A stretch of 64,000 bases of DNA from Psychrobacter sp. PG1 (GTDB lineage Bacteria; Pseudomonadota; Gammaproteobacteria; Pseudomonadales; Moraxellaceae), in assembly GCF_014897815.1 (NCBI RefSeq), contig NZ_JABUZG010000058.1, positions 1 through 64,000 on the forward strand, in the 5' to 3' direction. Below, one piece after another: positions 27,416 through 36,211 of this stretch. Position numbers and translations under genes: made by a program. The notes beneath the pieces are model-generated. The model had not been told where the DNA came from. It was given only the letters and a program-made list of their open reading frames with translations, and made no database searches. Numbering within the stretch: position 1 is the first letter of the stretch; every line of letters starts with the position of its first letter.

Positions 27416-27946
27416 ATGAGTAAGCTGCAAGCCCCTTTTACCCCGCTTAATATCGCCATCTTGACGGTTTCTGACAGCCGTACTCTTGCAGAAGACACCT
27501 CAGGGCAGTATTTGGTCGATCAATTAACAGCAGCAGGTCATCAGCTGGCCGATCGTCAGCTGATTATCGATGATATTTACAAAATCAGAGCCGTCATCAG
27601 CGGTTGGATTGCCGACCCAAATGTGCACGCTATTATCACCACTGGCGGTACTGGCTTTTATATCCGCGACAGTATGCCAGAAGCGGTCGGCGTATTATTT
27701 GATAAATCGGTTGATGGTTTTGGTGAGATGTTCCGCTTAATCTCAAAAGATGATATCGGCATGTCGACGATTCAATCTCGCGCTGTGGCTGGCATGGCAA
27801 ATGGTACGGGTATTTTTTGCTTACCTGGCTCATCAGGTGCTTGCCGCACCGCTTGGGAAGGTATCTTACAAGAGCAGCTCGATAGTCGCACACGCCCCTG
27901 TAATTTTGTGCCGCACTTTATGCGTACCAATCCAGGTCATGATTAA
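27416..27946 (+). CDS. moaB: Molybdopterin adenylyltransferase-type protein MoaB/Mog
   Basis: A 176-residue protein of the MoaB/MogA fold, with NIAILTVSDSRTLAEDTSG at the start and the substrate loop ITTGGTGFYIRDSMPEA near residue 80; FCLPGSSGACRTAWE follows near 145. The family adenylylates molybdopterin ahead of MoeA (Mog), while MoaB in E. coli has an uncertain role. AAGGATTATTC precedes the ATG. The stop codon is three bases before the next start, so it is co-translated with mobA. Confidence 0.92.
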   Translation: MSKLQAPFTPLNIAILTVSDSRTLAEDTSGQYLVDQLTAAGHQLADRQLIIDDIYKIRAVISGWIADPNVHAIITTGGTGFYIRDSMPEAVGVLFDKSVDGFGEMFRLISKDDIGMSTIQSRAVAGMANGTGIFCLPGSSGACRTAWEGILQEQLDSRTRPCNFVPHFMRTNPGHD

Positions 27947-27949
27947 TTG

Positions 27950-28735
27950 ATGCTTGAAGTTACGGATAGCTTAATCGAAGTAGATAGATTCAATCATTTA
28001 GCAGGTATCGTAATTTTGGCGGGCGGCGCATCCAAACGTATGGGAACGCCAAAAGCTGAGTTGATACTACCGACAGGTGAGCGTTTAGTTGATTATCATG
28101 TCAGACAGGCACTTGAATTAAGTGCTGCGATGATAAGCAACTTACCTATTATGATTGCGGATAATGGGCGTGGTTTTACTATCACTCCAGATTTTCTTAA
28201 GAAAAACCCACAATCGCCAGTCTTTCATATTTCTGACTATCTTTCGGTTAATAATGTTTCGGTTAACAATATCTCTAGCAATGAACTTTCTAGTAGCCAT
28301 AATAAACCGATTGAAACAGGTGGCGCGTTGGCAGCGATTGAAGCAGCGCTGCAATCATTAAAGAGTTTGGCAAGTTCAAACCAATTAACGAAAGATGCAA
28401 ACTGGCAGCACTCTTGGTTGATGGTTATCAGCTGTGACAGTTTAATTCCTGTCACCGATTTATGGCAAAAACTGCAACCTTATATGACGGAAAATCCTGA
28501 TAAAACTGTTATTTGCCTGACCGATGACAGTCATTTATATCCATTGTTAGGTCTATACCGCTTGGATATGGAGCCTGATTTGAAGCATTATATTGACGAT
28601 GAGCAGCGGCAAGTGATGAAGTTTATTCAGCCGATTGTGCAGCCCGTCCCTTTCGCAAAAAACTGGCAGTATCTAACCAATTTTAATACGCCTAAAGATT
28701 TTGAGCATGCCTGTTTAGCTTTAAACGACTTATAA
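27950..28735 (+). CDS. mobA: Molybdenum cofactor guanylyltransferase MobA-like
   Basis: A 261-residue nucleotidyltransferase that attaches GMP to the molybdenum cofactor, giving the MGD form used by NarG. The nucleotide loop is VILAGGASKRMGTPKAEL (about residues 21-38), and the metal-binding aspartate is likely in MVISCDSLIPV. It is longer than E. coli MobA (194) because of an insert around residues 75-130 rich in Ser/Asn/Val (VNNVSVNNISSNELSSS). TTG at 27947 could start it, but the adjacent ATG at 27950 is preferred. The identification is good; the related xanthine-dehydrogenase-type cytidylyltransferase MocA is a less likely alternative. Confidence 0.82.
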   Translation: MLEVTDSLIEVDRFNHLAGIVILAGGASKRMGTPKAELILPTGERLVDYHVRQALELSAAMISNLPIMIADNGRGFTITPDFLKKNPQSPVFHISDYLSVNNVSVNNISSNELSSSHNKPIETGGALAAIEAALQSLKSLASSNQLTKDANWQHSWLMVISCDSLIPVTDLWQKLQPYMTENPDKTVICLTDDSHLYPLLGLYRLDMEPDLKHYIDDEQRQVMKFIQPIVQPVPFAKNWQYLTNFNTPKDFEHACLALNDL

Positions 28736-28794
28736 AAAGGTTTATTGAGAGAAACTAGCTTTCAGAAAAACTGACCATTTAAGAGAAATAAAGA

Positions 28795-29313
28795 ATGAAT
28801 AGCGACCAAGTAAACAACAATAATAAAGACAATCAATCTGGCTTATCCCATTTAGACAGCGACGGTGATATCACCATGGTCGATGTGAGTGGCAAAACGG
28901 CTAGCACCAGAGAAGCTTGTGCTCTCGGACAAGTGGTTTTTCCTGCAGACATTTATACGAAAATCAAAGCCGCTGACGGCATGACCAAAAAAGGCAGCAT
29001 CACCCAGACTGCTCATATTGCCGGTATCATGGCAGCCAAACGCACCCACGATTTGATTCCACTTTGTCATCCGCTGCCCTTAGATAAAATCAGCTTAAGC
29101 TTTGAATATAACGATGCCCAAAACAGTATCACTGTGACCGCTACCGTGAAAGTCACCCATAAAACTGGGGTAGAAATGGAAGCATTAACCGCCGTTAGCG
29201 TCGCTTGCTTGACCATTTATGACATGACCAAAGCTATCTCGCATGACATTGTGATTGATAATATTCATCTCATGAAAAAAACGGGCGGTAAATCCGACTA
29301 TCAACATACCTGA
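28795..29313 (+). CDS. moaC: Cyclic pyranopterin monophosphate synthase MoaC
   Basis: A 172-residue enzyme that works with MoaA to make cyclic pyranopterin monophosphate. Conserved segments are MVDVSGKTASTREACA near residue 27, KGSITQTAHIAGIMAAKRT, LIPLCHPLPLDKI with the catalytic His pair, and TGVEMEALTAVSVACLTIYDM. MKKTGGKS at the end supplies the conserved lysines. The first 20 residues (Asn/Asp/Gln-rich) are non-conserved. It sits between mobA and moaD in the run of cofactor genes. Confidence 0.95.
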   Translation: MNSDQVNNNNKDNQSGLSHLDSDGDITMVDVSGKTASTREACALGQVVFPADIYTKIKAADGMTKKGSITQTAHIAGIMAAKRTHDLIPLCHPLPLDKISLSFEYNDAQNSITVTATVKVTHKTGVEMEALTAVSVACLTIYDMTKAISHDIVIDNIHLMKKTGGKSDYQHT

Positions 29314-29365
29314 AAGTAATTTGAAAACTATAAAGTTAAGCAGTTCATAAATAAGGGAGATTGCT

Positions 29366-29656
29366 ATGAGCACTTTAATAGAAAGCAATACAAATTCAGA
29401 GATAGATGCCACGATGAATATTAATATTTTATATTTTGCCAGCTTAGCTGACGAAGCCGATTGTCACGAAGAAACAGTCACTGTGCCACAGTCGACTTCA
29501 TTGACCGAATTGTACGAACAACTACGCCAAAAACATCGCTTCAGTCGTCCACAGTCGGAGCTACGCGTGGCGGTCAATGACTATTTTGCCAAGTGGACAG
29601 ATGAGATTTGTGAGGGTGATAGTGTGGTTTTTATCACCCCAGTGGCTGGTGGTTAA
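29366..29656 (+). CDS. moaD: Molybdopterin synthase small subunit MoaD
   Basis: A 96-residue ubiquitin-like sulphur carrier. The core is MNINILYFASLADEADC onward (from about residue 17), and the protein ends VVFITPVAGG, the C-terminal Gly-Gly being thiocarboxylated by MoeB to deliver sulphur to MoaE. The first ATG has GGGAG upstream and gives a 15-residue N-terminal extension; a second ATG at residue 17 would give the usual 80-residue length. Confidence 0.92.
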   Translation: MSTLIESNTNSEIDATMNINILYFASLADEADCHEETVTVPQSTSLTELYEQLRQKHRFSRPQSELRVAVNDYFAKWTDEICEGDSVVFITPVAGG

Positions 29657-29715
29657 AACCATTTAAATATCATTTGTATCACTAAGAATATTAAAAACAA
29701 TAAGAGAAAATGGTT

Positions 29716-30207
29716 ATGACGGACAATGTACACGGTCAATCGATGAGCATTAAACGTACCATTGATGAGGCATACCTCATCGCTGAACGTGATGGTTTTG
29801 CGCTGTTAGATACCGATATTGATGAAAGTCGTCTTAAAAGCACCCTTGATAATGACAGTTGCGGCGCGTTTGTCTGCTTTGAAGGACGGGTACGCAATCA
29901 CAATAATGCCAGTAGCATCAACCGTTTGACCTATTATGGTTATGAAGACCTTGCCATCAATCAAGGTCGCGCCATTATTAAAGAGGCCAAAAAGCGCTTT
30001 GAGATTACCCATGCCATTGCCATTCATCGTATCGGTGCATTAGAAATTGGTGATGTCGCTATTTGGGTTGGCGTGGTTTCTGCCCATCGCTATCCTGCCT
30101 TTGATGCTTGTCGCTGGATATTGGATACGATTAAAGCCGACATTCCAGTTTGGAAGCAAGAATATTACCAAGATGATTCCTCTAAATGGCTTAGTAATAA
30201 TGGGTAA
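29716..30207 (+). CDS. moaE: Molybdopterin synthase catalytic subunit MoaE
   Basis: A 163-residue subunit that, with MoaD, converts cyclic pyranopterin monophosphate to molybdopterin. Typical blocks are CGAFVCFEGRVRNHN near residue 55, YYGYEDLAINQ, AIHRIGALEIGDVAIWVGVVSAHR and the active-site lysines in IKADIPVWKQEYY. It could also start six bases earlier at 29710; AAGAG at 29702 suits the later ATG better. It ends the moa run; 94 bases separate it from modA. Confidence 0.94.
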   Translation: MTDNVHGQSMSIKRTIDEAYLIAERDGFALLDTDIDESRLKSTLDNDSCGAFVCFEGRVRNHNNASSINRLTYYGYEDLAINQGRAIIKEAKKRFEITHAIAIHRIGALEIGDVAIWVGVVSAHRYPAFDACRWILDTIKADIPVWKQEYYQDDSSKWLSNNG

Positions 30208-30301
30208 TAATGCGCTTCAAATGACTACTCAAAGCGATAGCTAACCTTTAGCAATAACAGTGAGCGACACTGGAGAGCAATAATAAGAAGGTTTTATAAT
30301 A

Positions 30302-31147
30302 ATGATTAAACTAATAACAATATCATCAGCTTGCTTAGCGTTAACGCTCACCGCTTGTAGCAAAGAGCAAACCGCTGAGCTTGTTCAATCGGACGCCAAC
30401 AATGCCACTGAGCAAAGTCAAACACTGCGCATCGCAGCGGCTGCCAACTTATCAGATGTATTGCCTGAGATTATTGCGGGTTATAAAATGGATAAGAATT
30501 TGCCTGCACAAGCGATTGACGTGACTTATGCCTCTTCAGGTAAGTTATATGCGCAGATTACCTCTGGCGCACCTTACGATATATTTTTATCCGCCAATCA
30601 AGAATTCCCTGCCAAACTTGCCAAAGAAAAACTAGATAACGCAAAATCTGCTGACGAAGCAACCCACGAGCCCTTTACTTATACCCAAGGTCAGCTGGCA
30701 CTTTATAGTGTTAACAAATCCCTTAAAGGACTCAATAATACTACTTTAAATGCATTATTGATGTCTGAATCTGATAGCAAAATCACCATTGCCAATCCAG
30801 AACTTGCCCCTTATGGCAAGTCGGCACAAGCCTATCTACAAACACAAAAAATCTTTGACACGCTCACTGAGCAAAGTCGCATTATTCAAGCTGAGAATAT
30901 CGGGCAAGCGTTTCAATATGCGCACACTGGTAATGTCGATTATGGCTTTGTCGCTCAATCACAACTGACAGCGATTAAAGCCACGCCTGAGCAGTTCTAT
31001 ACGTTAGCGCCAGACACTTATCCCCCTATTTTGCAAGAAGGGTTGGTGATTAGTGAGACTACTGCCGCGACAGATTTTTCAAACTATCTGCGCTCGCCTG
31101 CTGGACAACAGTATTTTTCTGACGCAGGATATCTCGCTATAGATTAA
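30302..31147 (+). CDS. modA: Molybdate ABC transporter substrate-binding lipoprotein ModA
   Basis: A 281-residue periplasmic molybdate-binding protein. The signal peptide ends in lipobox LTAC (cysteine near residue 19), so here it is a lipoprotein. The mature part opens with LRIAAAANLSDVLPEI, followed by VTYASSGKLYAQITSGAPYDIFLSAN, in which the serines contact the oxyanion, and ends SNYLRSPAGQQYF. The permease ModB and ATPase ModC are not next to it: the following gene is a hemerythrin on the other strand. It therefore either serves ModBC coded elsewhere or acts alone. Its place after moaE links molybdate supply to cofactor synthesis. Confidence 0.88.
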   Translation: MIKLITISSACLALTLTACSKEQTAELVQSDANNATEQSQTLRIAAAANLSDVLPEIIAGYKMDKNLPAQAIDVTYASSGKLYAQITSGAPYDIFLSANQEFPAKLAKEKLDNAKSADEATHEPFTYTQGQLALYSVNKSLKGLNNTTLNALLMSESDSKITIANPELAPYGKSAQAYLQTQKIFDTLTEQSRIIQAENIGQAFQYAHTGNVDYGFVAQSQLTAIKATPEQFYTLAPDTYPPILQEGLVISETTAATDFSNYLRSPAGQQYFSDAGYLAID

Positions 31148-31170
31148 AAAAATTTTGATAAAAACGTGCT

Positions 31171-31650
31171 CTAGCGGTTCTCATCGGAGCGTTTGATACT
31201 GTCTGGACTGGCATCATAAATAGCCTCTAATTCTTCTGTTGTCAGATAGCGCTCAACGATAGGAAACAATTCTCGTTCTTCAAAACGAATATGATCGTAT
31301 AGCAAGGTGGCGAGTTCTTTGACTTGTCCAACGGTGACGTGATTGCTTTGAGAGTGCGGCAAATCTTGAACCTCTGCCATGAGTGCATGCAGGGACTTGT
31401 GCTGCGTATCAAGTGTATTTAGTATCGATGCCACCTCAGGTTTGGAGCTGCTATGAGGCTGTAAGGCATGAGCCATTAGATTGTCTTCAATCTGAAAATG
31501 CTGTTGCATCTCGTTAATATAAGACGTGATATTTAGCCAATGCTCGGCAATTGCGTTAGGTCCATCAGCACACTCTTTAGCATGGCGAGATAGATTTAGA
31601 CCTAGATGATGTTGACGAGATAATGGTTGTAATTGTGCGGCGCGTTTCAT
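31171..31650 (-). CDS. Hemerythrin-like (HHE domain) cation-binding protein
   Basis: A 159-residue four-helix protein with the expected di-iron ligand spacing: SRQHHLGLNLSRHAK near the start, HFQIEDNLMAHAL, LDTQHKSLHALMAE, and HIRFEERELFPIVE near residue 125. Such proteins bind O2 or NO or store iron, and are often expressed with denitrification or nitrosative-stress genes. It faces modA and ends 24 bases from it. The function is inferred from the fold only; a link to nitrate respiration by position is tentative. Confidence 0.85.
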   Translation of the reverse strand: MKRAAQLQPLSRQHHLGLNLSRHAKECADGPNAIAEHWLNITSYINEMQQHFQIEDNLMAHALQPHSSSKPEVASILNTLDTQHKSLHALMAEVQDLPHSQSNHVTVGQVKELATLLYDHIRFEERELFPIVERYLTTEELEAIYDASPDSIKRSDENR

Positions 31651-31713
31651 GATTAAGTACCTCAGTTAATCGACATAAAGCCCTATGTCAGTGGCATTTA
31701 AGGATTGTTATCT

Positions 31714-32154
31714 ATGCTTAACTATATACTCATACTACACTTGTTAGGCGCTACTGTCTGGACAGGTGGTCATCTGATTTTGATCTTGGTGGTCTTACCA
31801 AAAGCGCTATCATCCCGAAATATTGATGGTCTGATGCAATTTGAGCAGCTATTTGAGAGGGTTGGGATGCCGGCTTTGGTGCTGCAAATAATCACTGGAC
31901 TTTGGATGGCCTACCAGCTATTACCCAACATTGCTGCATGGTTTAAACTTGATAATGATTTTAGTATTCTTATTAGTCTCAAATTACTATTATTGCTAAT
32001 GACTGTTCTGGTTGCCCTGCACGCTCGTTTTTATCGAATACCCAGACTGTCTGTTCAGACCTTGAAAGGGTTTTCAATCAATATCATATTGGTCACTTTG
32101 TTTTCTGTCGCCTTTGTTGTCGTTGGCACGCTCTTTCGCACAGGTTTAAATTAG
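31714..32154 (+). CDS. CopD-like four-helix membrane protein
   Basis: A 146-residue integral membrane protein with four hydrophobic helices. It starts MLNYILILHLLGATVWTGGHL, with a histidine in helix 1 and HARFYRIPR near residue 108, a pattern seen in CopD/DUF2269-type membrane proteins, some of which bind haem. AAGGA lies 9 bases ahead of the ATG at 31714. A nearby hairpin overlaps its stop codon. Divergent from the hemerythrin gene. The exact role is unknown. Confidence 0.65.
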   Translation: MLNYILILHLLGATVWTGGHLILILVVLPKALSSRNIDGLMQFEQLFERVGMPALVLQIITGLWMAYQLLPNIAAWFKLDNDFSILISLKLLLLLMTVLVALHARFYRIPRLSVQTLKGFSINIILVTLFSVAFVVVGTLFRTGLN

Positions 32155-32190
32155 GACGTGTCATCGTTTAGGTTGTTGATATGTCCTAAT
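32150..32190 (+). terminator. Hairpin at the end of the CopD-like gene
   Basis: ATTAGGAC (32150-32157) pairs with GTCCTAAT (32183-32190). The stem overlaps the stop codon at 32152-32154. The left arm (TTAGGACGTGTCATC) resembles the TAGGGCGTGTCCTCA repeat end, so it may be a decayed copy of that family rather than a purpose-built terminator. No T-run follows. Confidence 0.45.
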
Positions 32191-32210
32191 ATCTTATTGA
32201 ATTCAACCAC

Positions 32211-32227
32211 CTTAACATCTTCTTAAC
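32211..32227 (+). promoter_or_regulatory. PmrA-box-like direct repeat ahead of eptA
   Basis: CTTAAC (32211-32216), five bases, CTTAAC (32222-32227). This has the direct-repeat form CTTAAK-N5-CTTAAK described for PmrA-type OmpR-family regulators. TACTGT, 11 bases beyond, could be the -10 element, putting the box over the -35 region. The eptA start is 58 bases downstream of the box. Confidence 0.7.
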
Positions 32228-32285
32228 AGCGTACTTGTTACTGTAAGGCATTACACTCCTTACCATCCTGTTGAGAAGTACTTGT

Positions 32286-34025
32286 ATGTCAATATCTCAA
32301 GCCGCCAAAATCGATGCGCCTAAAGCTAATAAAAAAAGCCGCTCCCTAAGTAAGCTTTATAATCGCGAGATTAATCTCAATCATCTGATCATAGTCGTGG
32401 CTCTGTATTTAGTAGCGACGGCGAATATTGGCTTTTTTGAGCAGGTACTCAGCGTTTATCCATTGAGCACAAACACGGGCTTTATTTTTTCCATCACAGG
32501 CTTATTATTTGGGCTGATGTGGTTGGTGTTGTCACTGCTGTGTTATCGCTCAACGGCAAAAGTAGTGCTTATCATAATGGTGCTGATTGCAGCTATCTGC
32601 GGTTACTTTACCGACGCCTACGGGACGATATTTAATCGTGATATGCTCATTAACGGCTTACAAACCGATCAAGCAGAAGCCATGGGATTGATGGCACCCA
32701 GTCTATTTATTCGCCTGTTTTTACTAGGTATAGTGCCTGTTTTTATGATTGGTAACATTCGTCTAAAGCGATTGTATTGGCAACAAGCAACCCTTCAAAA
32801 ATCAGTCACCCTATTATTATCTATCGTACTGATAGCGATGTGTCTGGTACCATTTGGTGACCAATACGCCAGCTTTTTTCGCCAGCACAAAATAGTCCGT
32901 AGTTATGTCAATCCTATTACCCCTGTTTATTCTGTCATCAGACTGGGTACAGATTATATCGCTGAGCGCCGTCGTCCCGATACACTAATTCCTCATGCCA
33001 CAGATGCAAAGCGTAGCATTTCTTTTAACACTAGCAACACTAGCAACACTAGCAACACTAGCAACAGCGCTGTAAAACCTAAGTTGATGGTATTTGTAGT
33101 AGGAGAAACCGTTCGCGCTGACCATATTGGCTTAAACGGTTATGAGCGCAACACCACGCCTTTGCTTTCAAAACAATCAGACATCTACAGCTTTAAAGAC
33201 GCCTCGTCATGCGGCACATCCACCGCCTATTCAGTACCCTGCATGTTTAGCTACGCCAATAGAAAAAATTATGATCCTGATAGCGCTAGCTATAATGAAA
33301 ACGTGCTCGATACGCTACACAAGCAAGGCGTCAATGTCGTTTGGCGAGACAATAACTCTAGCGCCAAAGGGGTGGCTGACCGCGTAACTTTTGAGGACTA
33401 TAAAACAGCCGCGCTCAATCCAGACTGTGATATTGAGTGTCGAGACATAGGCATGCTTGATGGTTTTGATAAACTGGTTAAGTCAGGCAGCTCACAGAAA
33501 GAGACACCTAAAGCCACACTTATTTTGTTGCATCAAATGGGCAATCATGGACCCGCCTATTTTAAGCGTTACCCTAAAGATTTTGCAGAATATCAGCCCG
33601 TCTGTATGACCAATGAGCTATCAAAATGCGACAACCAGTCGGTTATCAATGGCTATGACAATGCCATTCGTTATACAGATTATTTTTTAAATAGCGTGAT
33701 CGACACCTTAAAACCTTATGAGCAAGATTATGAGGTGGTGATGGTATATATTAGTGATCATGGAGAAAGTTTGGGCGAAAACAATATTTACTTGCATGGT
33801 CTGCCATACGCTATTGCGCCAAATGCTCAAAAGCACGTGCCAGTGATTATTTGGTCACCGAATGGCAACGGCATTGATAGCAGCACTATTGCTAACAGTA
33901 GCCTAGCTAACATGATTGATCAGCCCGTATCACATGATTTTATTACGCCAACCTTGCTTCAGTTTTTTGGTATCACCACTGACGAAACCAAAGCAGCACC
34001 CACCTTTTTTAAAGTGACTAATTGA
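32286..34025 (+). CDS. eptA: Lipid A phosphoethanolamine transferase (EptA/MCR family)
   Basis: A 579-residue inner-membrane enzyme that moves phosphoethanolamine from phosphatidylethanolamine to lipid A, lowering negative charge and polymyxin binding. Five hydrophobic helices fill residues about 30-200, followed by a periplasmic alkaline-phosphatase-like domain: VFVVGETVRADHIGLNGYERNTTP (split by eye), the nucleophile threonine in SCGTSTAYSVPCMFS, and the metal-site YISDHGESLGE. Pairs of cysteines typical of the family are present. Between the halves lies a repetitive Asn-Thr-Ser linker. The ATG at 32286 follows AGAAG. The next genes are its likely regulators and lipid-recycling partners. 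Intrinsic MCR-like enzymes are common in Moraxellaceae. Confidence 0.92.
   Translation: MSISQAAKIDAPKANKKSRSLSKLYNREINLNHLIIVVALYLVATANIGFFEQVLSVYPLSTNTGFIFSITGLLFGLMWLVLSLLCYRSTAKVVLIIMVLIAAICGYFTDAYGTIFNRDMLINGLQTDQAEAMGLMAPSLFIRLFLLGIVPVFMIGNIRLKRLYWQQATLQKSVTLLLSIVLIAMCLVPFGDQYASFFRQHKIVRSYVNPITPVYSVIRLGTDYIAERRRPDTLIPHATDAKRSISFNTSNTSNTSNTSNSAVKPKLMVFVVGETVRADHIGLNGYERNTTPLLSKQSDIYSFKDASSCGTSTAYSVPCMFSYANRKNYDPDSASYNENVLDTLHKQGVNVVWRDNNSSAKGVADRVTFEDYKTAALNPDCDIECRDIGMLDGFDKLVKSGSSQKETPKATLILLHQMGNHGPAYFKRYPKDFAEYQPVCMTNELSKCDNQSVINGYDNAIRYTDYFLNSVIDTLKPYEQDYEVVMVYISDHGESLGENNIYLHGLPYAIAPNAQKHVPVIIWSPNGNGIDSSTIANSSLANMIDQPVSHDFITPTLLQFFGITTDETKAAPTFFKVTN
33027..33062 (+). repeat. 9-bp tandem repeat inside eptA (four copies)
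   Basis: AACACTAGC occurs four times in a row, coding Asn-Thr-Ser repeats between the membrane domain and the catalytic domain of EptA. Units of 9 bases keep the frame, so copy-number change would only alter linker length. Confidence 0.9.
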
Positions 34026-34065
34026 ATTCTTTATCATCGCTCCGCCTTTTTAGGTAATAATACTC

Positions 34066-34752
34066 ATGTACAAGATACTCATCATTGAAGACAATCCCGA
34101 TATCGTCGCCAATATTTATGCTTTTTTTGAGCCGAAAGGCTTTGAGCTAGACAATGCCCATAATGGCATTAGTGGCTTAACGCTCGCATCGAATAATCGA
34201 TATGACGTCATCTTGTTAGATGTCATGCTGCCGGGTATGGACGGCACTAAACTGTGCAAAAAGCTTAGGGAAGAGCTGCATGACAAAACGCCAGTATTGA
34301 TGCTGACCGCTCGCGATACGATTTTAGATAAAGTGGCAGGATTCGATAGTGGCGCTGACGATTATCTGGTTAAGCCTTTCTCATTGGTGGAATTAGAATC
34401 TCGTATTAAGGCTCTCATACGCCGACATAAAGATGATCATTTTGAGCATGGTTTAACTGTTGGCACATTGTCTTTAAATCATAGTGAGCATACGATTACA
34501 CGTGAAGGTAAGTCGCTAAAACTCACACCAACAGGCTTCAAAATACTACATACCTTGATGAGTGCGGCGCCGCGCGTGGTTAGCAAAACCGAGCTGGAAG
34601 AAAAGGTATGGGGCGAAGATGTACCAAGCAGTGATGCACTGCGCACTCACATGCACGGGGTCCGTGCGCAGGTCGATAAGCCGTTCGATAAAATCATGAT
34701 AGTCACGTTGCCCGGTGTCGGTTATCAGATTATTGATCCTGATAAAGCCTAA
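34066..34752 (+). CDS. OmpR-family response regulator, PmrA-like
   Basis: A 228-residue regulator. The receiver begins KILIIEDNPDIVANIY and has its phosphoacceptor aspartate in YDVILLDVMLPGMDG, threonine in MLTARD and lysine in YLVKPFS. The C-terminal winged helix runs LTPTGFKILHTLMSAAPRVVSKTELEEKVW (two segments) and ends VTLPGVGYQII. It follows eptA by 40 bases and precedes the kinase. The two PmrA-type boxes at 32211 and 36195 are its most likely targets. Assigning the name PmrA/QseB is by context; the ligand sensed is unknown. Confidence 0.88.
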   Translation: MYKILIIEDNPDIVANIYAFFEPKGFELDNAHNGISGLTLASNNRYDVILLDVMLPGMDGTKLCKKLREELHDKTPVLMLTARDTILDKVAGFDSGADDYLVKPFSLVELESRIKALIRRHKDDHFEHGLTVGTLSLNHSEHTITREGKSLKLTPTGFKILHTLMSAAPRVVSKTELEEKVWGEDVPSSDALRTHMHGVRAQVDKPFDKIMIVTLPGVGYQIIDPDKA

Positions 34753-34824
34753 AAAATCATCGTCTGATGTCCTTATTTGACTCTCACTGTCTTTCATATC
34801 GCCTTTCACAACGAAGTAAATACC

Positions 34825-36171
34825 ATGTTTAATATCGACTCCATCGCCAATAAGTTTCGACTCTCCTACTTGTTATTTGCCCTATTACTGTGTGCCACTT
34901 TCGTCAGTATTTTCATGTATGCCGAAGTCAGAATGGAGCAACAGCTGGTCAAAGCTCGCTTATTGCAACAGTTAGAGCTTAGCCAAGAAAAAGAAGGCGA
35001 TCAGCCTATTTATACCGCTGAACCGGGTATTAAGATTTATCGCTTCGATAACGCACCGAGCAATCTGCAAAAACTGGCCACCCAAACCGTACAAGAGATG
35101 CCCGTCACTGTCACCACTAAAAATGGTCAATCGACAACAGAGTTACATTTCTTTAATTATAAAAAAGACAAAGAAAACTACATTTTAACCTACTTAGAAA
35201 ACACTGAAATGGTGATGGGGAATTACCCTGTTTTGGCCATATTTGAGCATTTAGAAGACATATTTGCCAACGCCCTAAAAATAGCGGTCATTTTGAGCTT
35301 ATTGATTGCAGCGATATTTTCATCGCTGTCCTCCAAGCAAATCATTAAACCTTTATTAGACTTAAAGCAAGCTGTAGAAACAGATCATCGCAACTTGACG
35401 GAATTGACGAATCTGCCCTCCGAGGTTGGCGTGTTAGCACGCGCAATCGATGCAAAAAACCACAAACTTGAGCAGTACCTCAGACGCGAGCAGCTATTTA
35501 CTGGTGATGTCAGTCACGAGCTGCGCACGCCTTTGACGATTATCATGGGGGCATCAGAAGTATTGTCCTCGCAACTAGAAAACGACCCTCACTTGAGCGC
35601 ATTTGCCACTCGTATCAGTACGACCGCCAAAGAAACCTCGGAGATTATCAGCGCCTTATTATTGCTATCTCGTGCGCCTGAAAAACTGGATGCACCGCCA
35701 ACGTCTATCAATGACATCGCGTTAAATGAAGTACAGCGCTTAAATTACTTGCTTCGCCATAAGTCAGTCACTTGTAAAATAGTCGCAGAACAGCTGTATG
35801 TCGCACACGTACGACCTGAACTGCTAAAAATGGCACTGGGTAATTTGATAAAAAATGCGTTTCAGTACACCGATGAGGGTGAGGTCATCATCACTATCGA
35901 TGCTGAAAAAATCACCGTCACTGATACTGGTCTAGGTATTCCTGAGGTGATGATGCCGCTGCTATATGAGAGATTTGAGCGTCTAGAGCAGCAGTATAAA
36001 GACATCTCATTGGATGCAGAATCGTCATCGGCAGCTCACGCCCATTATCCAGTAGAAGGCACAGGCTTGGGGCTCAGTATCGTACAGCGCATCATGACAC
36101 ATATGGGCTGGCAGCTTACCCATCAAGTCAATCCGTTAGGTGGCAGTACCTTTATCATCAATTATCATTAG
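34825..36171 (+). CDS. Sensor histidine kinase of the eptA locus (PmrB/QseC-like)
   Basis: A 448-residue membrane kinase: helix 1 about residues 13-33, a short periplasmic region of about 100 residues, helix 2 near ALKIAVILSLLIAAIFSSL, HAMP-like linker, HisKA with histidine in FTGDVSHELRTPLTII, and an ATPase domain (LGNLIKNAFQYTDEGEV, DTGLGIP, GTGLGLSIVQRI). The ATG at 34825 is used since the signal-anchor begins there; the frame is open 16 codons upstream. It probably phosphorylates the adjacent regulator. The periplasmic region has no clear iron-binding ExxE motif like that of enteric PmrB. Confidence 0.87.
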   Translation: MFNIDSIANKFRLSYLLFALLLCATFVSIFMYAEVRMEQQLVKARLLQQLELSQEKEGDQPIYTAEPGIKIYRFDNAPSNLQKLATQTVQEMPVTVTTKNGQSTTELHFFNYKKDKENYILTYLENTEMVMGNYPVLAIFEHLEDIFANALKIAVILSLLIAAIFSSLSSKQIIKPLLDLKQAVETDHRNLTELTNLPSEVGVLARAIDAKNHKLEQYLRREQLFTGDVSHELRTPLTIIMGASEVLSSQLENDPHLSAFATRISTTAKETSEIISALLLLSRAPEKLDAPPTSINDIALNEVQRLNYLLRHKSVTCKIVAEQLYVAHVRPELLKMALGNLIKNAFQYTDEGEVIITIDAEKITVTDTGLGIPEVMMPLLYERFERLEQQYKDISLDAESSSAAHAHYPVEGTGLGLSIVQRIMTHMGWQLTHQVNPLGGSTFIINYH

Positions 36172-36194
36172 AGCAGATCTCTATTTTAAAAAAG

Positions 36195-36211
36195 CTTAAC
36201 GTTTTCTTAAT
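36195..36211 (+). promoter_or_regulatory. PmrA-box-like direct repeat ahead of dgkA
   Basis: CTTAAC (36195-36200), five bases, CTTAAT (36206-36211), the same pattern and spacing as ahead of eptA. TATACT at 36222-36227, 10 bases past the box, is a good -10 element, so the box would lie at -35. Confidence 0.7.
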
